Assembly: GCF_026891095.1 (NCBI RefSeq)
Contig: NZ_JAPTNL010000013.1
Location: 47,272 to 111,271 of the forward strand
Direction of reading: 5' to 3'
DNA from: Roseovarius salincola
Lineage (GTDB): Bacteria; Pseudomonadota; Alphaproteobacteria; Rhodobacterales; Rhodobacteraceae
DNA: 64,000 nucleotides
The notes beneath the pieces are model-generated. The model did not search any database and was not told the DNA's origin. It was given only the letters and a program-made list of their open reading frames with translations. The position numbers were made by a program, and so were the translations under genes. Below, in pieces: positions 9,457-18,904 of this stretch (position 1 is the first letter of the stretch; every line of letters begins with the position of its first letter).

Positions 9457-10365
9457 CTATCCGCCCAACTCAACTATCACAGCGCCCGCCGCGATCAATG
9501 CCATAAGGGCGATCCGGCGCGGCCCGACGGTCTCGCGCAGCACCAGCCAGCCGATCAGCGCGGCAAAGACCGTCGATGTCTCGCGCAGCACCGCCGCCTC
9601 GCCCACCTTGTCCAGCCGCGTCGCCAGCATGATCGACCCGAAGGAAAAGAACGCCACGACGCCCCCGACCATGCCCCGCAGCAAGAGCGGCCCCGGATGG
9701 GGTGGCGCGGGCATGCGGCGCCATCGCAGCAGCGCATAGAACGGCAGCACGATCCCGTCGATCATGAAAAACCACGCCAGGAAAGTGAACGGATCGGCCG
9801 ACGCGCGGATGCCATAGGCATCATAGGTCGTGTAAAGCGCCACGAACATCCCCGTCGCCACCGCCAGCATCAGCGCAGCGGGCAGATTCTCGCGGTTCAC
9901 CTCAAGATTGCGCAGATTATAGACCGCAAGCCCGTAGATGCCCGACAGCAACACCGCCACGCCCAGCCATTGCACCGGCGTGAAGCGCTCGCCGAACAGC
10001 AGATAGGCGCCGATCACGGTGAACAACGGGCCGGTGCCGCGCACCACGGGATAGACCACCGTATAGGCGCCCTTCACATAGGCATTGGCCTGCAGGATCT
10101 TGTAGGCCAGGTGGATCGCGAAGGCCCAGCCAAAGATCGGCCACATATGCGGCTCGGGCCAGGGCACGACGAAGAACGCGAAGGGCGCGGCCATCAGCGC
10201 ATAGCTCCCGTCGATCGCGCCCCGGCTCAGCCAGGGATCGTGGCGGCCTTTCTGAAGCGCGCCGAACACCGCATGCAAAAGCGCCGCCAGCAGCGCCAGC
10301 GCCATGGCCAGATGATGCCCTGCCGCCGTCCCCTCGAGCGATATCAGCCAGGCGCTCAACCCCAT
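9457..10365 (-). CDS. EamA/DMT-family transporter
   Basis: A 302-residue protein with about ten hydrophobic segments arranged as two EamA repeats, characteristic of drug/metabolite transporters. Recognisable blocks include VYPVVRGTGPLFTVIGAYLLFGER in the first repeat and ATRLDKVGEAAVLRETSTVFAAL in the second. The substrate is not predictable. The ATG at 10365 (MGLSAWL) was chosen over one seven codons upstream because related proteins begin there. The gene is divergent from mgtC with a 68-base shared promoter region and runs into yciB. Confidence 0.85.
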   Translation of the reverse strand: MGLSAWLISLEGTAAGHHLAMALALLAALLHAVFGALQKGRHDPWLSRGAIDGSYALMAAPFAFFVVPWPEPHMWPIFGWAFAIHLAYKILQANAYVKGAYTVVYPVVRGTGPLFTVIGAYLLFGERFTPVQWLGVAVLLSGIYGLAVYNLRNLEVNRENLPAALMLAVATGMFVALYTTYDAYGIRASADPFTFLAWFFMIDGIVLPFYALLRWRRMPAPPHPGPLLLRGMVGGVVAFFSFGSIMLATRLDKVGEAAVLRETSTVFAALIGWLVLRETVGPRRIALMALIAAGAVIVELGG

Positions 10366-10433
10366 GTCACTGCACCCATGCTGCAAACCTGCTAGGGTTG
10401 GATGATGGCAGGGATTCGCCTGACGGAGGATTG

Positions 10434-10946
10434 ATGATCGAACAGGCGCTCGACGTGATCTCAGAAGAGCTTTCCGGCACCTTCGCCGCCGTGCCGCCCC
10501 TGGTTGCCGCCACGCGGCTCATGGCGGCGCTGGTGCTTGGCGGGCTGATCGGGTTCGAGCGCGAATGGGTGCGCAAGCCGGCCGGGCTGCGCACGCATAT
10601 GCTGGTCTCGATCGCCGCCTGCCTGTTCATCATCGTCAGCCAGCAGCTTGCGCATGTCCCCTTTGGCGACAAGGATGCGCTCCGCGTCGATCCGCTGCGC
10701 CTGATCGAGGCGGTGACAGCCGGCGTCGCCTTCCTGGCGGCGGGCACGATCTTCACCTCGCGCGGGCAGGTCCACAACATCACCACCGGCGCGTCGATGT
10801 GGCTGGCCGGGGCGATCGGGCTGGCCTGCGGCGCAGGGCAGATGCCACTGGCGCTCATGGCGACGGCGATCGTTCTGGTCGTGCTCTTCGCGCTCAAGAC
10901 GGCCGAACCCACGGGCGATGCCGAGCAGGACGCGCCTTCGGACTGA
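10434..10946 (+). CDS. MgtC/SapB family membrane protein
   Basis: A 170-residue protein of the MgtC/SapB family, with four or five membrane segments. The family blocks are clear: LGGLIGFEREWVRKPAGLRTHMLV at about residues 33-56 and AVTAGVAFLAAGTIF near residue 90. MgtC-type proteins are linked to low-Mg2+ survival and inhibition of F1Fo ATPase in pathogens; environmental homologues are mostly uncharacterised. GGAGGA lies three to four bases before the ATG at 10434. It converges on ftsY with one base between the stops. Confidence 0.88.
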   Translation: MIEQALDVISEELSGTFAAVPPLVAATRLMAALVLGGLIGFEREWVRKPAGLRTHMLVSIAACLFIIVSQQLAHVPFGDKDALRVDPLRLIEAVTAGVAFLAAGTIFTSRGQVHNITTGASMWLAGAIGLACGAGQMPLALMATAIVLVVLFALKTAEPTGDAEQDAPSD

Positions 10947-10947
10947 C

Positions 10948-12270
10948 TCATGACCGGTCCAGGCCGGTCAGCGCATCTGCGAATTCCTCGGGATCGAACG
11001 GCGCCAGATCGTCAATCTGCTCGCCCACGCCGATGGCGTGAATGGGCAGGCCGAACTTGTCGGCCAGCGCCACCAGCACACCGCCCTTGGCGGTGCCGTC
11101 CAGCTTGGTCATCACCAGCCCCGATACATCGGCCAGCTTGCGGAAGGTCTCGACCTGGCTCAACGCGTTCTGGCCGGTCGTGGCATCCAGCACCAGCAGC
11201 GTGTTATGCGGAGCGCTTTCGTCCTTCTTGCGAATGACCCGGACGATCTTGGCCAGTTCCTCCATCAGGTCGGCGCGGTTCTGCAAGCGCCCGGCCGTGT
11301 CGATCATCAACAGATCCGCACCATCGGCCTGCGCCTTTTCCATCGCGTCATAGGCCAGGCTCGCCGGGTCCGATCCCTCGGGCGCGGTCAGCACCGGCAC
11401 CCCGGCACGGTCGCCCCAGATCTGCAACTGCTCCACGGCGGCGGCGCGGAACGTGTCCCCGGCGGCGATCACCACCTGCTTTCCCGCGGCCTTGAACTGG
11501 CTGGCCAGCTTGCCGATCGTCGTGGTCTTGCCCGAGCCGTTGACCCCGACCACCAGCACCACCTGCGGCACCTTGGGATATAGCGGCATAGGGCGCGCCA
11601 CCGGCTCCATGATGCGGGTGATCTCCTGCGACAGAAGGCTCTTGATCTCCTGCGTCGACAGCTTCTTGCCCATGCGCCCCTCGGCCATGTTGGCCGTCAC
11701 GCGCAAGGCGGTATCGACCCCCATATCGGCGCTGATCAAAAGCTCCTCAAGCTGTTCGAGCATGTCGTCATCAAGCACCCGGCGGGTGACGGTCTTGGCC
11801 TCGCCACGGCCCAGGAGCCGCCCAAGGATCCCCGGCTTCGCGGATCTGGCGGGGGCTTCGACGGCGTCTTCCACGGGGATTTCCACGGGCGTCGGCGCAG
11901 GCGCTGGCTCGGGCGCCGGTGCGGGCGCTTCCTGCGGGGTCGGGTCTGGCACTTCGCGCGGTGGCGGCGCGGGCTGCTCGGAGGGCGGCTCGGGCAGTTC
12001 TTCAGGCGCGGGTCGTGGCGCCGGTTCCGGCTGCGGCACAGGCACCGGCTCGGGCTGCGGTTCCGGCTCGGGCTGTGGTTCTGGCTCGGGTTCCGGCTCG
12101 GGCGCAGGCTCCGGTTCGGGCTCGGGCTGCGGGTCGGGCCTAGGTTCCGGCTCGGCAGGCGCGGCGATCTCTTCATGCTCGCCGCCCTCTTCGACGATCG
12201 CATCCAGCCCGTCCTCGAGCTTGGACGACGACTTGAAAAGCCGCTCCTTGAGTTTCTTGAAAAACGCCAT
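10948..12270 (-). CDS. ftsY: Signal recognition particle receptor FtsY
   Basis: FtsY is the SRP receptor GTPase that docks ribosome-SRP complexes at the inner membrane. The C-terminal NG domain is intact: [15 protein letters not shown] (G1), [20 protein letters not shown] (G3) and [10 protein letters not shown] (G4). The 440-residue length includes an acidic low-complexity linker (about residues 40-130) dominated by Pro-Glu/Gln repeats, which replaces the usual A domain. GGAGGG precedes the ATG at 12270 and [18 protein letters not shown] forms a basic membrane-targeting start. It follows the fused NuoE/F gene by 71 bases. Confidence 0.96.
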   Translation of the reverse strand: MAFFKKLKERLFKSSSKLEDGLDAIVEEGGEHEEIAAPAEPEPRPDPQPEPEPEPAPEPEPEPEPQPEPEPQPEPVPVPQPEPAPRPAPEELPEPPSEQPAPPPREVPDPTPQEAPAPAPEPAPAPTPVEIPVEDAVEAPARSAKPGILGRLLGRGEAKTVTRRVLDDDMLEQLEELLISADMGVDTALRVTANMAEGRMGKKLSTQEIKSLLSQEITRIMEPVARPMPLYPKVPQVVLVVGVNGSGKTTTIGKLASQFKAAGKQVVIAAGDTFRAAAVEQLQIWGDRAGVPVLTAPEGSDPASLAYDAMEKAQADGADLLMIDTAGRLQNRADLMEELAKIVRVIRKKDESAPHNTLLVLDATTGQNALSQVETFRKLADVSGLVMTKLDGTAKGGVLVALADKFGLPIHAIGVGEQIDDLAPFDPEEFADALTGLDRS

Positions 12271-12341
12271 GCGCCCTCCGATCCGCTTGTCAATTCTCAC
12301 CTAATGCGGATCGCGGCGATATGGAAGCCTGCGGCGCGTTT

Positions 12342-14027
12342 TCAGACCTCGTCGGGGAAATGCTTGATCGTCAGGCGGATCGGATTGGGCGCGGCCTGCC
12401 CCAGCCCGCAGATCGAGGCATCCCCCATCGCCTGGCACAGCTCTTCCAGCAATGGCTGATCCCAGCGGTCGGCCTGCATCAGCTTGACCGCCTTCTCGCA
12501 GCCCACCCGGCAGGGTGTGCATTGACCACAGCTTTCATCTTCGAAGAACCGCAGCATGTTGAGCGCCGCCGCGCGGGCGGAATCCTGATCCGACAACACC
12601 ACAACCGCCGCCGAGCCGATGAAACTGCCATGCGGCTGGAGCGTGTCGAAATCAAGCGCAACGTCGTCCATCGACGCGGGCAGCAACCCCGAAGACGGCC
12701 CGCCCGGCTGATAGGCCTTGAAGACATGGCCCTCCAGCATTCCGCCGGCGGCCTCGATGATGTCAGTGATGGTCGACCCCGCAGGCAGCAGATGCACGCC
12801 GGGCTTTTTCACCCGCCCCGACACCGAATAGGAGCGCAGCCCCTTGCGGCCGTTGCGCTCGACACCCGACAGGATATCGCCGCCCTCGCGCAGCACCCGC
12901 GCGACCCAATAAAGCGTCTCGACATTGTTGACCAGCGTCGGGCGGCCGAACACCCCGACCTGAGCCACGAAAGGCGGGCGATGGCGCGGCAATCCGCGCT
13001 TGCCTTCGATCGATTCGATCATCGCCGACTCTTCGCCGCAGATATAGGCCCCGGCACCGCGCCGCAGGTCGATATAGCCCGTTTCGACCAGACCTGCCGC
13101 CTCAAGCGCCGCAATCTCGCGGCGCAGGATTTCCAGCACCGCGGGATATTCGTCTCGCATGTAGATGAAACACGTCTCGGCCTCGACCGCCCAGGCGGCA
13201 ATCAGCATTCCCTCAAGAAAAACATGCGGCTGGCGCTCAAGGTAAAAGCGATCCTTGAAGGTGCCCGGCTCGCCCTCATCTCCATTTACGGCGAGGTAGC
13301 GCGGCCCGGCTTCCGCGCGAACGAAGCCCCATTTCTTGCCCGACGGAAACCCCGCGCCGCCAAGACCGCGCACACCGGCGTCCAGCAGGCTTTGCTGCAC
13401 GGTTTCGAAATTGCCACCCTTGCGCAGCTGTTCCAGCACCTCGTAACCGCCGCCCGCGCGGTAGGCGTCAAGCGCCTCGTAACCGGGGATATGCGCATGG
13501 GTGTCGCCCGCCGCGATGGCCTCGCGCACCTTTTCAGGCGTGGCCGCGTCGATATGGTGATGCCCCAGCTCCAGCACCGGTGCGGTATCGCAGCGCCCCA
13601 TGCAGGGGGCGCGCAGAACCCGCACCTCGGCAGGGTCCAGCCCCTCTTCCAGCGCCGCTTTCAACTGCTGCGCGCCCGCCAGTTCGCAGCTGAGCGAATC
13701 GCAGACCCGGATCGTCAGCGCGGGCGGCGGGCTCTCGCCTTCCTTGACCACGTCGAAATGGGCATAGAACGTCGCCACCTCGTAGACCTCGGCCTGCGCG
13801 ATGCGCATTTCCTCGGCCAGCGCGCGCAGATGCGCCGCCGACAGATGGCCGAACCTGTCCTGGACAAGGTGCAGATACTCGATCAACAGATCGCGCCGGC
13901 GCGGAGCATCGCCCAGCAGATCGCAGACCTCCTGCCAGGCCTGATCCTCCAACTGGCGGCCCTTGGGGGTGTGACGCCCCTTGCCCTTGCCCGATTTCCA
14001 GACGCCCTTGCGTTCGTCGAGTGCCAT
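12342..14027 (-). CDS. Fused NuoE-NuoF-type NAD(H)-FMN iron-sulfur diaphorase subunit
   Basis: A 561-residue fusion. The N-terminal ~150 residues are a NuoE-like thioredoxin-fold [2Fe-2S] domain with Cys pairs in VCDSLSC and APCMGRC. The rest is NuoF-like: GLGGAGFPSGKKW and NGDEGEPGTFKDR for FMN/NADH, a Gly-rich CGEESAM block, and the [4Fe-4S] motif ESCGQCTPCRVGC with a distal Cys in SICGLG. Such fusions serve as diaphorases of soluble NAD-dependent formate dehydrogenases or similar enzymes. No formate dehydrogenase catalytic gene or complex I operon is present in the window. The next gene downstream is ftsY, so the electron donor partner is unknown. Confidence 0.88.
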   Translation of the reverse strand: MALDERKGVWKSGKGKGRHTPKGRQLEDQAWQEVCDLLGDAPRRRDLLIEYLHLVQDRFGHLSAAHLRALAEEMRIAQAEVYEVATFYAHFDVVKEGESPPPALTIRVCDSLSCELAGAQQLKAALEEGLDPAEVRVLRAPCMGRCDTAPVLELGHHHIDAATPEKVREAIAAGDTHAHIPGYEALDAYRAGGGYEVLEQLRKGGNFETVQQSLLDAGVRGLGGAGFPSGKKWGFVRAEAGPRYLAVNGDEGEPGTFKDRFYLERQPHVFLEGMLIAAWAVEAETCFIYMRDEYPAVLEILRREIAALEAAGLVETGYIDLRRGAGAYICGEESAMIESIEGKRGLPRHRPPFVAQVGVFGRPTLVNNVETLYWVARVLREGGDILSGVERNGRKGLRSYSVSGRVKKPGVHLLPAGSTITDIIEAAGGMLEGHVFKAYQPGGPSSGLLPASMDDVALDFDTLQPHGSFIGSAAVVVLSDQDSARAAALNMLRFFEDESCGQCTPCRVGCEKAVKLMQADRWDQPLLEELCQAMGDASICGLGQAAPNPIRLTIKHFPDEV

Positions 14028-14185
14028 TCTGCGCGTCTCCGAATTGCTTTCGTGCCGACAGATACATAGCACGACACCGCCACGCGTGGCCAAAAGCGAC
14101 ATATGCGCCCCCGGAAACGTTGACCCCTCTGAAACGTGACCCGAACCGTCTGGCCTGCGCCGCGCGTCTCTGCCAGACTGTCCCC

Positions 14186-14590
14186 ATGCCGCGCCTGATC
14201 CCGCTCCTGGCCCTGAGCCTTGTGTTCCTTGCCCCGCCGCTGCGGGCGCAAGAGGTGATGAGCGCCGACGCCTTTGACGCCTATACCCGTGGCAAGACCT
14301 TTTATTATGGCAGCAACGGCACAGCTTACGGCGCCGAGGAATACCTGAGCGACCGGCGCGTGCGCTGGTCCTTCCTCGATGGCGAATGCCAGGAAGGCGA
14401 ATGGTATGAGGACTCCGGCCAGATCTGTTTCGTCTACGAGAACCGCCCCGAGCCGCAATGCTGGACCTTCACCAAAGGCCCCGGCGGGCTGGTCGCACGT
14501 TTCGTGAACGACCCTTTCGCAAGCGAGCTTTACGAGGTCGAGCAAAGCGACGAGCCGCTGTCCTGTCCGGGGCCGGAAATCGGCGTCTAG
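14186..14590 (+). CDS. Small secreted protein of unknown function
   Basis: A 134-residue protein with a clear signal peptide (MPRLIPLLALSLVFLAPPLRAQE, cleavage probably after RAQ). The mature part starts SADAFDAYTRGKTFYYG and carries three Cys residues, in ECQEGEW, ICFVYE and QCWTF, plus one near the end, suggesting two disulfides. It looks like a conserved periplasmic protein of the Rhodobacterales, but I do not know a function. It is divergent from the NuoE/F fusion and converges on xseA. Confidence 0.7.
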   Translation: MPRLIPLLALSLVFLAPPLRAQEVMSADAFDAYTRGKTFYYGSNGTAYGAEEYLSDRRVRWSFLDGECQEGEWYEDSGQICFVYENRPEPQCWTFTKGPGGLVARFVNDPFASELYEVEQSDEPLSCPGPEIGV

Positions 14591-14605
14591 CGCGATCGCC
14601 CCGCC

Positions 14606-16213
14606 TCAGAACAGGCTGCCCTGATCGGGGGGGTCGGATTTCGCACCACCCGCCTTGCGGGCGGGCTTGGAAGTCGCCTTCCGGGGCGCTTTGGGCGCGG
14701 CGTCCGCCCCGTCCCCGCCGCCACCACCCGCCAGATCAAGCCGGCCATCGGCGAATTCGATCTCCAGCGCAGTTGCATGCGCGGCGGCTTCGCGTGTCGT
14801 GACCACCGCGCCATCGCCGCGCACCACGGCATAGCCGCGCTTCAGCGTCGCTTTGTAGCCCAATGTCTCGCGCAGGCGATCCATCGCCGTGATCTGCTCA
14901 TGCCAGCCTTTGATCTGTCGCTGCCCCGCATCCGACAGGCGCTGGCCGATCCGGTCCAGCTGCTCGCGCTTTTGGGTGATGTCGCGCCGGATCGGGCGCA
15001 GGCTCAACCGGTCCAGCCGACGGTTCAGGGATTCGCGCTTCGCGTCGGCCATGCGTTGCAGCGCAGGCGCCAGCCGCAGCGCCCATGAACCATAAAGATC
15101 GCGCCGCGATGTCAGCCGCGACTGCAACAGGCCCGGACGCAGCGCACCCGACACTTCGAACAGCCGGACCCGGCGCTTTTGCACCCGGCTGGTCAGCGCG
15201 GCGGGCAGCCGGTCGGACCATGCATCCAGCCGCTGGCGCGGCGTGTCGAGCAGGCGCTCGGGCCTTGGCAGCGCGCGCGCCAGATCGCGCAGCCGCTGGC
15301 CGCGCGCGCCGACACCCGATGTCAGCGCATGGGTCAGCCGCGCCTCCTGCTTGTCGCACCAGGCCAAGAGGTCCAGCCGCACCGGCACCGCCAGTTCCGC
15401 CGCCGCCGTGGGGGTGGGCGCGCGCTGATCGGCGGCATGGTCGATCAGCGTCGTGTCGGTCTCATGCCCCACCGCCGAAATCAGCGGGATGTCGCTTTCG
15501 GCAGCGGCCCGCACCACCGATTCCTCGTTGAATCCCCAGAGATCCTCGATACTGCCGCCCCCGCGCGCCACGATCAGAAGGTCGGGCCGGGGCAAGGCGC
15601 CCCCCGGCGTGAACTGGTTGAAGCCCCGGATCGCACGGGTCACCTCGGGCGCGCATCTCTCGCCCTGCACGGCGACGGGCCAGATCAGCACCTTGCGCGG
15701 GAACCTGTCGCGCAGGCGGTGCAGGATGTCACGGATCACCGCGCCCGAGGGCGATGTGATCACCCCGATCACTTCGGGCAGATAGGGCAAGGGGCGCTTG
15801 CGCCCGGGCGCGAACAGCCCCTCCGCGGCCAGTTGCGCCTTGCGCTTTTCCAGCATCGCCATCAGCGCGCCCGTGCCCGCCGGTTTGATATCCTCGATCA
15901 CCAGCTGATAGCGCGACTGGCCGGGGAAGGTGGTCAGGCGGCCGGTGGCCACCACCTCCATCCCTTCCTCGGGCTGCACCGAAAGGCGCGTCGCCACGCC
16001 CTTCCAGATCACCCCTGCCAGCACGGCGCGGTCATCCTTCAGGTCCATGTAGACATGGCCCGAACGCGGCCGGCTGACGCGCCCGACCTCGCCCTTTACC
16101 CGCACATGGGCGAATTCGCCCTCGATCACGCGCTTTACCGCGCCCGAGATTTCGGACACCGAGAATTCCGGGGCGTTCTCGCCCTCCAGGGGATCGTCGA
16201 TCAGATCGGACAT
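14606..16213 (-). CDS. xseA: Exodeoxyribonuclease VII large subunit
   Basis: Exonuclease VII degrades single-stranded DNA to oligonucleotides in repair. This 535-residue large subunit has the N-terminal OB fold (GEVGRVSRPRSGHVYMDLKDD near residue 38) and a catalytic domain with GVITSPSGAVIRDI, ARGGGSIEDLWGFNEE and SAVGHETD. A long Arg-rich coiled-coil follows, and a Lys/Ala-rich tail. The ATG at 16213 (MSDLIDD) was chosen because the frame extending further upstream only runs antisense through purD. The small subunit gene xseB is not in the window. It is divergent from purD, 75 bases apart. Confidence 0.95.
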   Translation of the reverse strand: MSDLIDDPLEGENAPEFSVSEISGAVKRVIEGEFAHVRVKGEVGRVSRPRSGHVYMDLKDDRAVLAGVIWKGVATRLSVQPEEGMEVVATGRLTTFPGQSRYQLVIEDIKPAGTGALMAMLEKRKAQLAAEGLFAPGRKRPLPYLPEVIGVITSPSGAVIRDILHRLRDRFPRKVLIWPVAVQGERCAPEVTRAIRGFNQFTPGGALPRPDLLIVARGGGSIEDLWGFNEESVVRAAAESDIPLISAVGHETDTTLIDHAADQRAPTPTAAAELAVPVRLDLLAWCDKQEARLTHALTSGVGARGQRLRDLARALPRPERLLDTPRQRLDAWSDRLPAALTSRVQKRRVRLFEVSGALRPGLLQSRLTSRRDLYGSWALRLAPALQRMADAKRESLNRRLDRLSLRPIRRDITQKREQLDRIGQRLSDAGQRQIKGWHEQITAMDRLRETLGYKATLKRGYAVVRGDGAVVTTREAAAHATALEIEFADGRLDLAGGGGGDGADAAPKAPRKATSKPARKAGGAKSDPPDQGSLF

Positions 16214-16288
16214 GCCTGCGCCTTGTGTCTGCCTGCACGCCACCTTAGAACGCCTGTGATCCAAGGCCAAGCAGGAGAGAGCGGCGCC

Positions 16289-17551
16289 ATGAACATCCTG
16301 ATCCTCGGCAGCGGCGGGCGCGAACACAGCATCGCCTGGGCAGTGATGCAGAACCCCAAATGCGACAAGCTGATCGTGGCGCCCGGCAATGCAGGGATCG
16401 CGCAGATCGCCGAATGCGCCACGCTCGATATCGAGGATGGCGGCGCGGTGGCGGGCTTTTGCGACACCAACGCCATCGACTTCGTGATCGTCGGTCCCGA
16501 GGCGCCGCTGGCCGCCGGTGTCGGCGACCGGCTGCGCGATGCAGGGATACTGGTGTTCGGCCCCTCGAAGGCAGCGGCCGAGCTTGAGGCCTCCAAACGC
16601 TTTACCAAGGCGATCTGCGACGCGGCGGGCGCGCCGACGGCCGCCTATGCCCATTTCACCGAGGCCGACGCCGCACGCGACCATATCCGAAAGCATGGCG
16701 CACCTATCGTGGTCAAGGCCGACGGGCTGGCCGCAGGCAAAGGCGTGATCGTGGCCGAAACCGAGGATCAGGCGCTGGCCGCGATCGACGACATGTTCGC
16801 CGGCGAATTCGGCGCGGCGGGGGCCGAGGTGGTGATCGAGGAGTTCATGCGCGGCGAAGAGGCCAGCTTCTTCGTGCTCTGCGACGGTGAAACCGCGCTG
16901 CCCATCGGCACTGCACAGGACCACAAGCGCGTCGGCGAAGGCGATACCGGGCCCAACACCGGCGGCATGGGCGCCTATTCGCCCGCCCCCGTGCTGACCG
17001 ACGCGATCGCCGAGAAGGCGCTCGACAGGATCATCCGCCCCACCCTCGCGGAAATGTCGCGGCGCGGCACACCCTATCAGGGTGTGCTTTACGCCGGGCT
17101 GATGATCGAGAACGGCGAACCCCGGCTGGTGGAATACAATGTCCGCTTCGGCGATCCGGAATGCCAGGTGCTGATGATGCGCCTTGGCGCGCAGGCGCTG
17201 GACCTCATGCAGGCCGCCGCCGAAGGGCGCCTTGGCGAGGCGCGCGTCAACTGGGCCGACGATCACGCCATGACCGTGGTGATGGCCGCCAAAGGCTATC
17301 CGGGCGCCTATGAGAAGGGGTCGTTGATCAAGGGGCTGGAGGATTGCGCCGAGGACAGTTTTCACATGGTCTTCCATGCGGGCACCGCCCAAAAGGACGG
17401 CCAGATCGTCGCCGCGGGCGGGCGGGTGCTGAACGTCACGGCGCGCGGCGCGTCGCTGATGCAGGCGCGCGACCGGGCCTATGCGATGGTCGACAGGATC
17501 GACTGGCCCGAAGGGTTCTGCCGCCGCGATATCGGCTGGCGGGCGCTCTGA
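16289..17551 (+). CDS. purD: Phosphoribosylamine-glycine ligase
   Basis: PurD joins glycine to 5-phosphoribosylamine using ATP, the second step of purine synthesis. The 420-residue length is standard. The N-terminus MNILILGSGGREHSIAW is diagnostic, followed by the ATP-grasp domain with VKADGLAAGKGV, EEFMRGEEASFFVL, RVGEGDTGPNTGGMGAYSP and FGDPECQVL. GGAG lies about 12 bases before the ATG. After the stop comes a member of the dispersed gene-end repeat family (17591-17640), which belongs to the opposite-strand gene. Confidence 0.97.
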   Translation: MNILILGSGGREHSIAWAVMQNPKCDKLIVAPGNAGIAQIAECATLDIEDGGAVAGFCDTNAIDFVIVGPEAPLAAGVGDRLRDAGILVFGPSKAAAELEASKRFTKAICDAAGAPTAAYAHFTEADAARDHIRKHGAPIVVKADGLAAGKGVIVAETEDQALAAIDDMFAGEFGAAGAEVVIEEFMRGEEASFFVLCDGETALPIGTAQDHKRVGEGDTGPNTGGMGAYSPAPVLTDAIAEKALDRIIRPTLAEMSRRGTPYQGVLYAGLMIENGEPRLVEYNVRFGDPECQVLMMRLGAQALDLMQAAAEGRLGEARVNWADDHAMTVVMAAKGYPGAYEKGSLIKGLEDCAEDSFHMVFHAGTAQKDGQIVAAGGRVLNVTARGASLMQARDRAYAMVDRIDWPEGFCRRDIGWRAL

Positions 17552-17590
17552 GCGGCAAGGGCTCGGATCGCTGATGCGATCCGACCGATG

Positions 17591-17640
17591 CGAGGGGCGC
17601 GGCCCCTCGCGCTCCCCGGAGTATTTCCGGCAAGATGAAG
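17591..17640 (-). repeat. Gene-end dispersed repeat, copy A
   Basis: Read on the minus strand, this starts two bases after the stop of the VCBS gene with CTTCATCTTGCCGGAAATAC, then TCCGGGGAG and a GC-rich inverted repeat (GCGAGGGG...CCCCTCGC). Copies B (26710), C (40560) and D (43805) share the head and layout. All four follow a stop codon in the sense direction. Confidence 0.6.
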
Positions 17641-17641
17641 C

Positions 17642-18351
17642 CTAGCGGCAGGTCAGGGCGGCGTTCAGGCTGTCGGGGCCGGTGGCGGGGCCGACCACGC
17701 GGCTTTCAAGGCGGTCATTCACGAATTGCACGGCCATGACCCGCGACCAATCCCTGCTGGCGACGATGATCTCGGGGCCATCCCCGCAATCGCGGATTCC
17801 GCCGGGGATGTGATCCCAGCCGATCTGGTGATTGGTCAGGTTGGGCGCATCCGCCACATGAACGAGCTTGTTGTCCTCAAGACGCCAGACCCGGAGCAGC
17901 CTGAGCAGGTGGGGCCGGTCGATATAGGCGATCTCGGGCATGCCGTCGCCATCGACATCGGCCACGCCCACCGGAGCGAGCCAGCGATTCGGACGCCCCA
18001 GATAAGGCGTCGCTGCCAGCCGCCCCTCGGGGCCCCAGACAGCCAGCCGCGCACCAAGACGAAGGTTGGCCTCGACGACGATGACCTCGGGCGCACCGTC
18101 ACCGTTCACATCGGCAAGGCGCGGCGCGATATCCTCAAAGACGTGAGTCTCCGGCAGGGTCAGGGTCAGCTGGCGGCCATCCGAAAGATCGAGCCTGAGT
18201 GCGCCCCATTCCACCTCGTCGCCAAGCACGCCGTGTTCGTAGCGCGTGGTCGGCTCGGCGTAGGTGGCGCCGGTGATCTCTTGTGCAAGGGCGGGCGCAC
18301 AGAGCATCACAATCCCTGCGACACCGCCGGCAAGCCACCCCGCCCGCGCCA

Positions 18352-18352
<1 letters not shown>
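17642..18352 (-). CDS. Secreted VCBS/FG-GAP repeat protein
   Basis: A 236-residue exported protein with a signal peptide (about 23 residues, ending ALAQE). It carries at least two calcium-binding-like VCBS/FG-GAP motifs, ADVNGDGAPEVIVVE near residue 80 and ADVDGDGMPEIAYID near residue 132, typical of partial beta-propellers. It probably sits in the periplasm or outside the cell; no enzyme motif is seen. Its ATG overlaps the stop of the upstream ferredoxin by one base, so the two are likely co-expressed, though the functional link is unclear. Confidence 0.8.
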
Positions 18353-18717
<365 letters not shown>

Positions 18718-18790
18718 CTAGCCAAGCCATTTAGTCCAGACCAGACCGATTTGCGACCCTTGCAGGGCCGGGTTGCGACAAAATCAACGT

Positions 18791-18805
18791 GTTCCGCATT
18801 TGTTC
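18791..18805. promoter_or_regulatory. Candidate LexA box GTTC-N7-GTTC between divergent genes
   Basis: GTTC-CGCATTT-GTTC is a perfect match to the alphaproteobacterial SOS box. It lies about 100-116 bases from both the ferredoxin gene (minus) and the lipoprotein gene (plus). Neither is a classical SOS gene, so this could be chance: roughly one or two such matches are expected in 64 kb. The site is immediately followed by GAAC, giving a GTTCGAAC palindrome. Confidence 0.4.
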
Positions 18806-18904
18806 GAACCGATTGACGCAACAACGCGCGCCGCCGCGCCGCCGCTTCCCCGGCGGTGTGAAACCGTCTAGAGTGGCCGCAAAACACCGCCCCGAGGCCC
18901 GAGC

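Noticed and set aside
12010..12180. Pro-Glu codon repeats in ftsY as a foreign tandem repeat
   Set aside because: Acidic low-complexity linkers replacing the A domain are common in alphaproteobacterial FtsY; the frame is intact and the NG domain normal.
16214..17392. Long minus-strand open frame continuous with xseA through purD
   Set aside because: It is antisense to purD, has no family features, and xseA has a good start at 16213. High GC makes long antisense frames common here.
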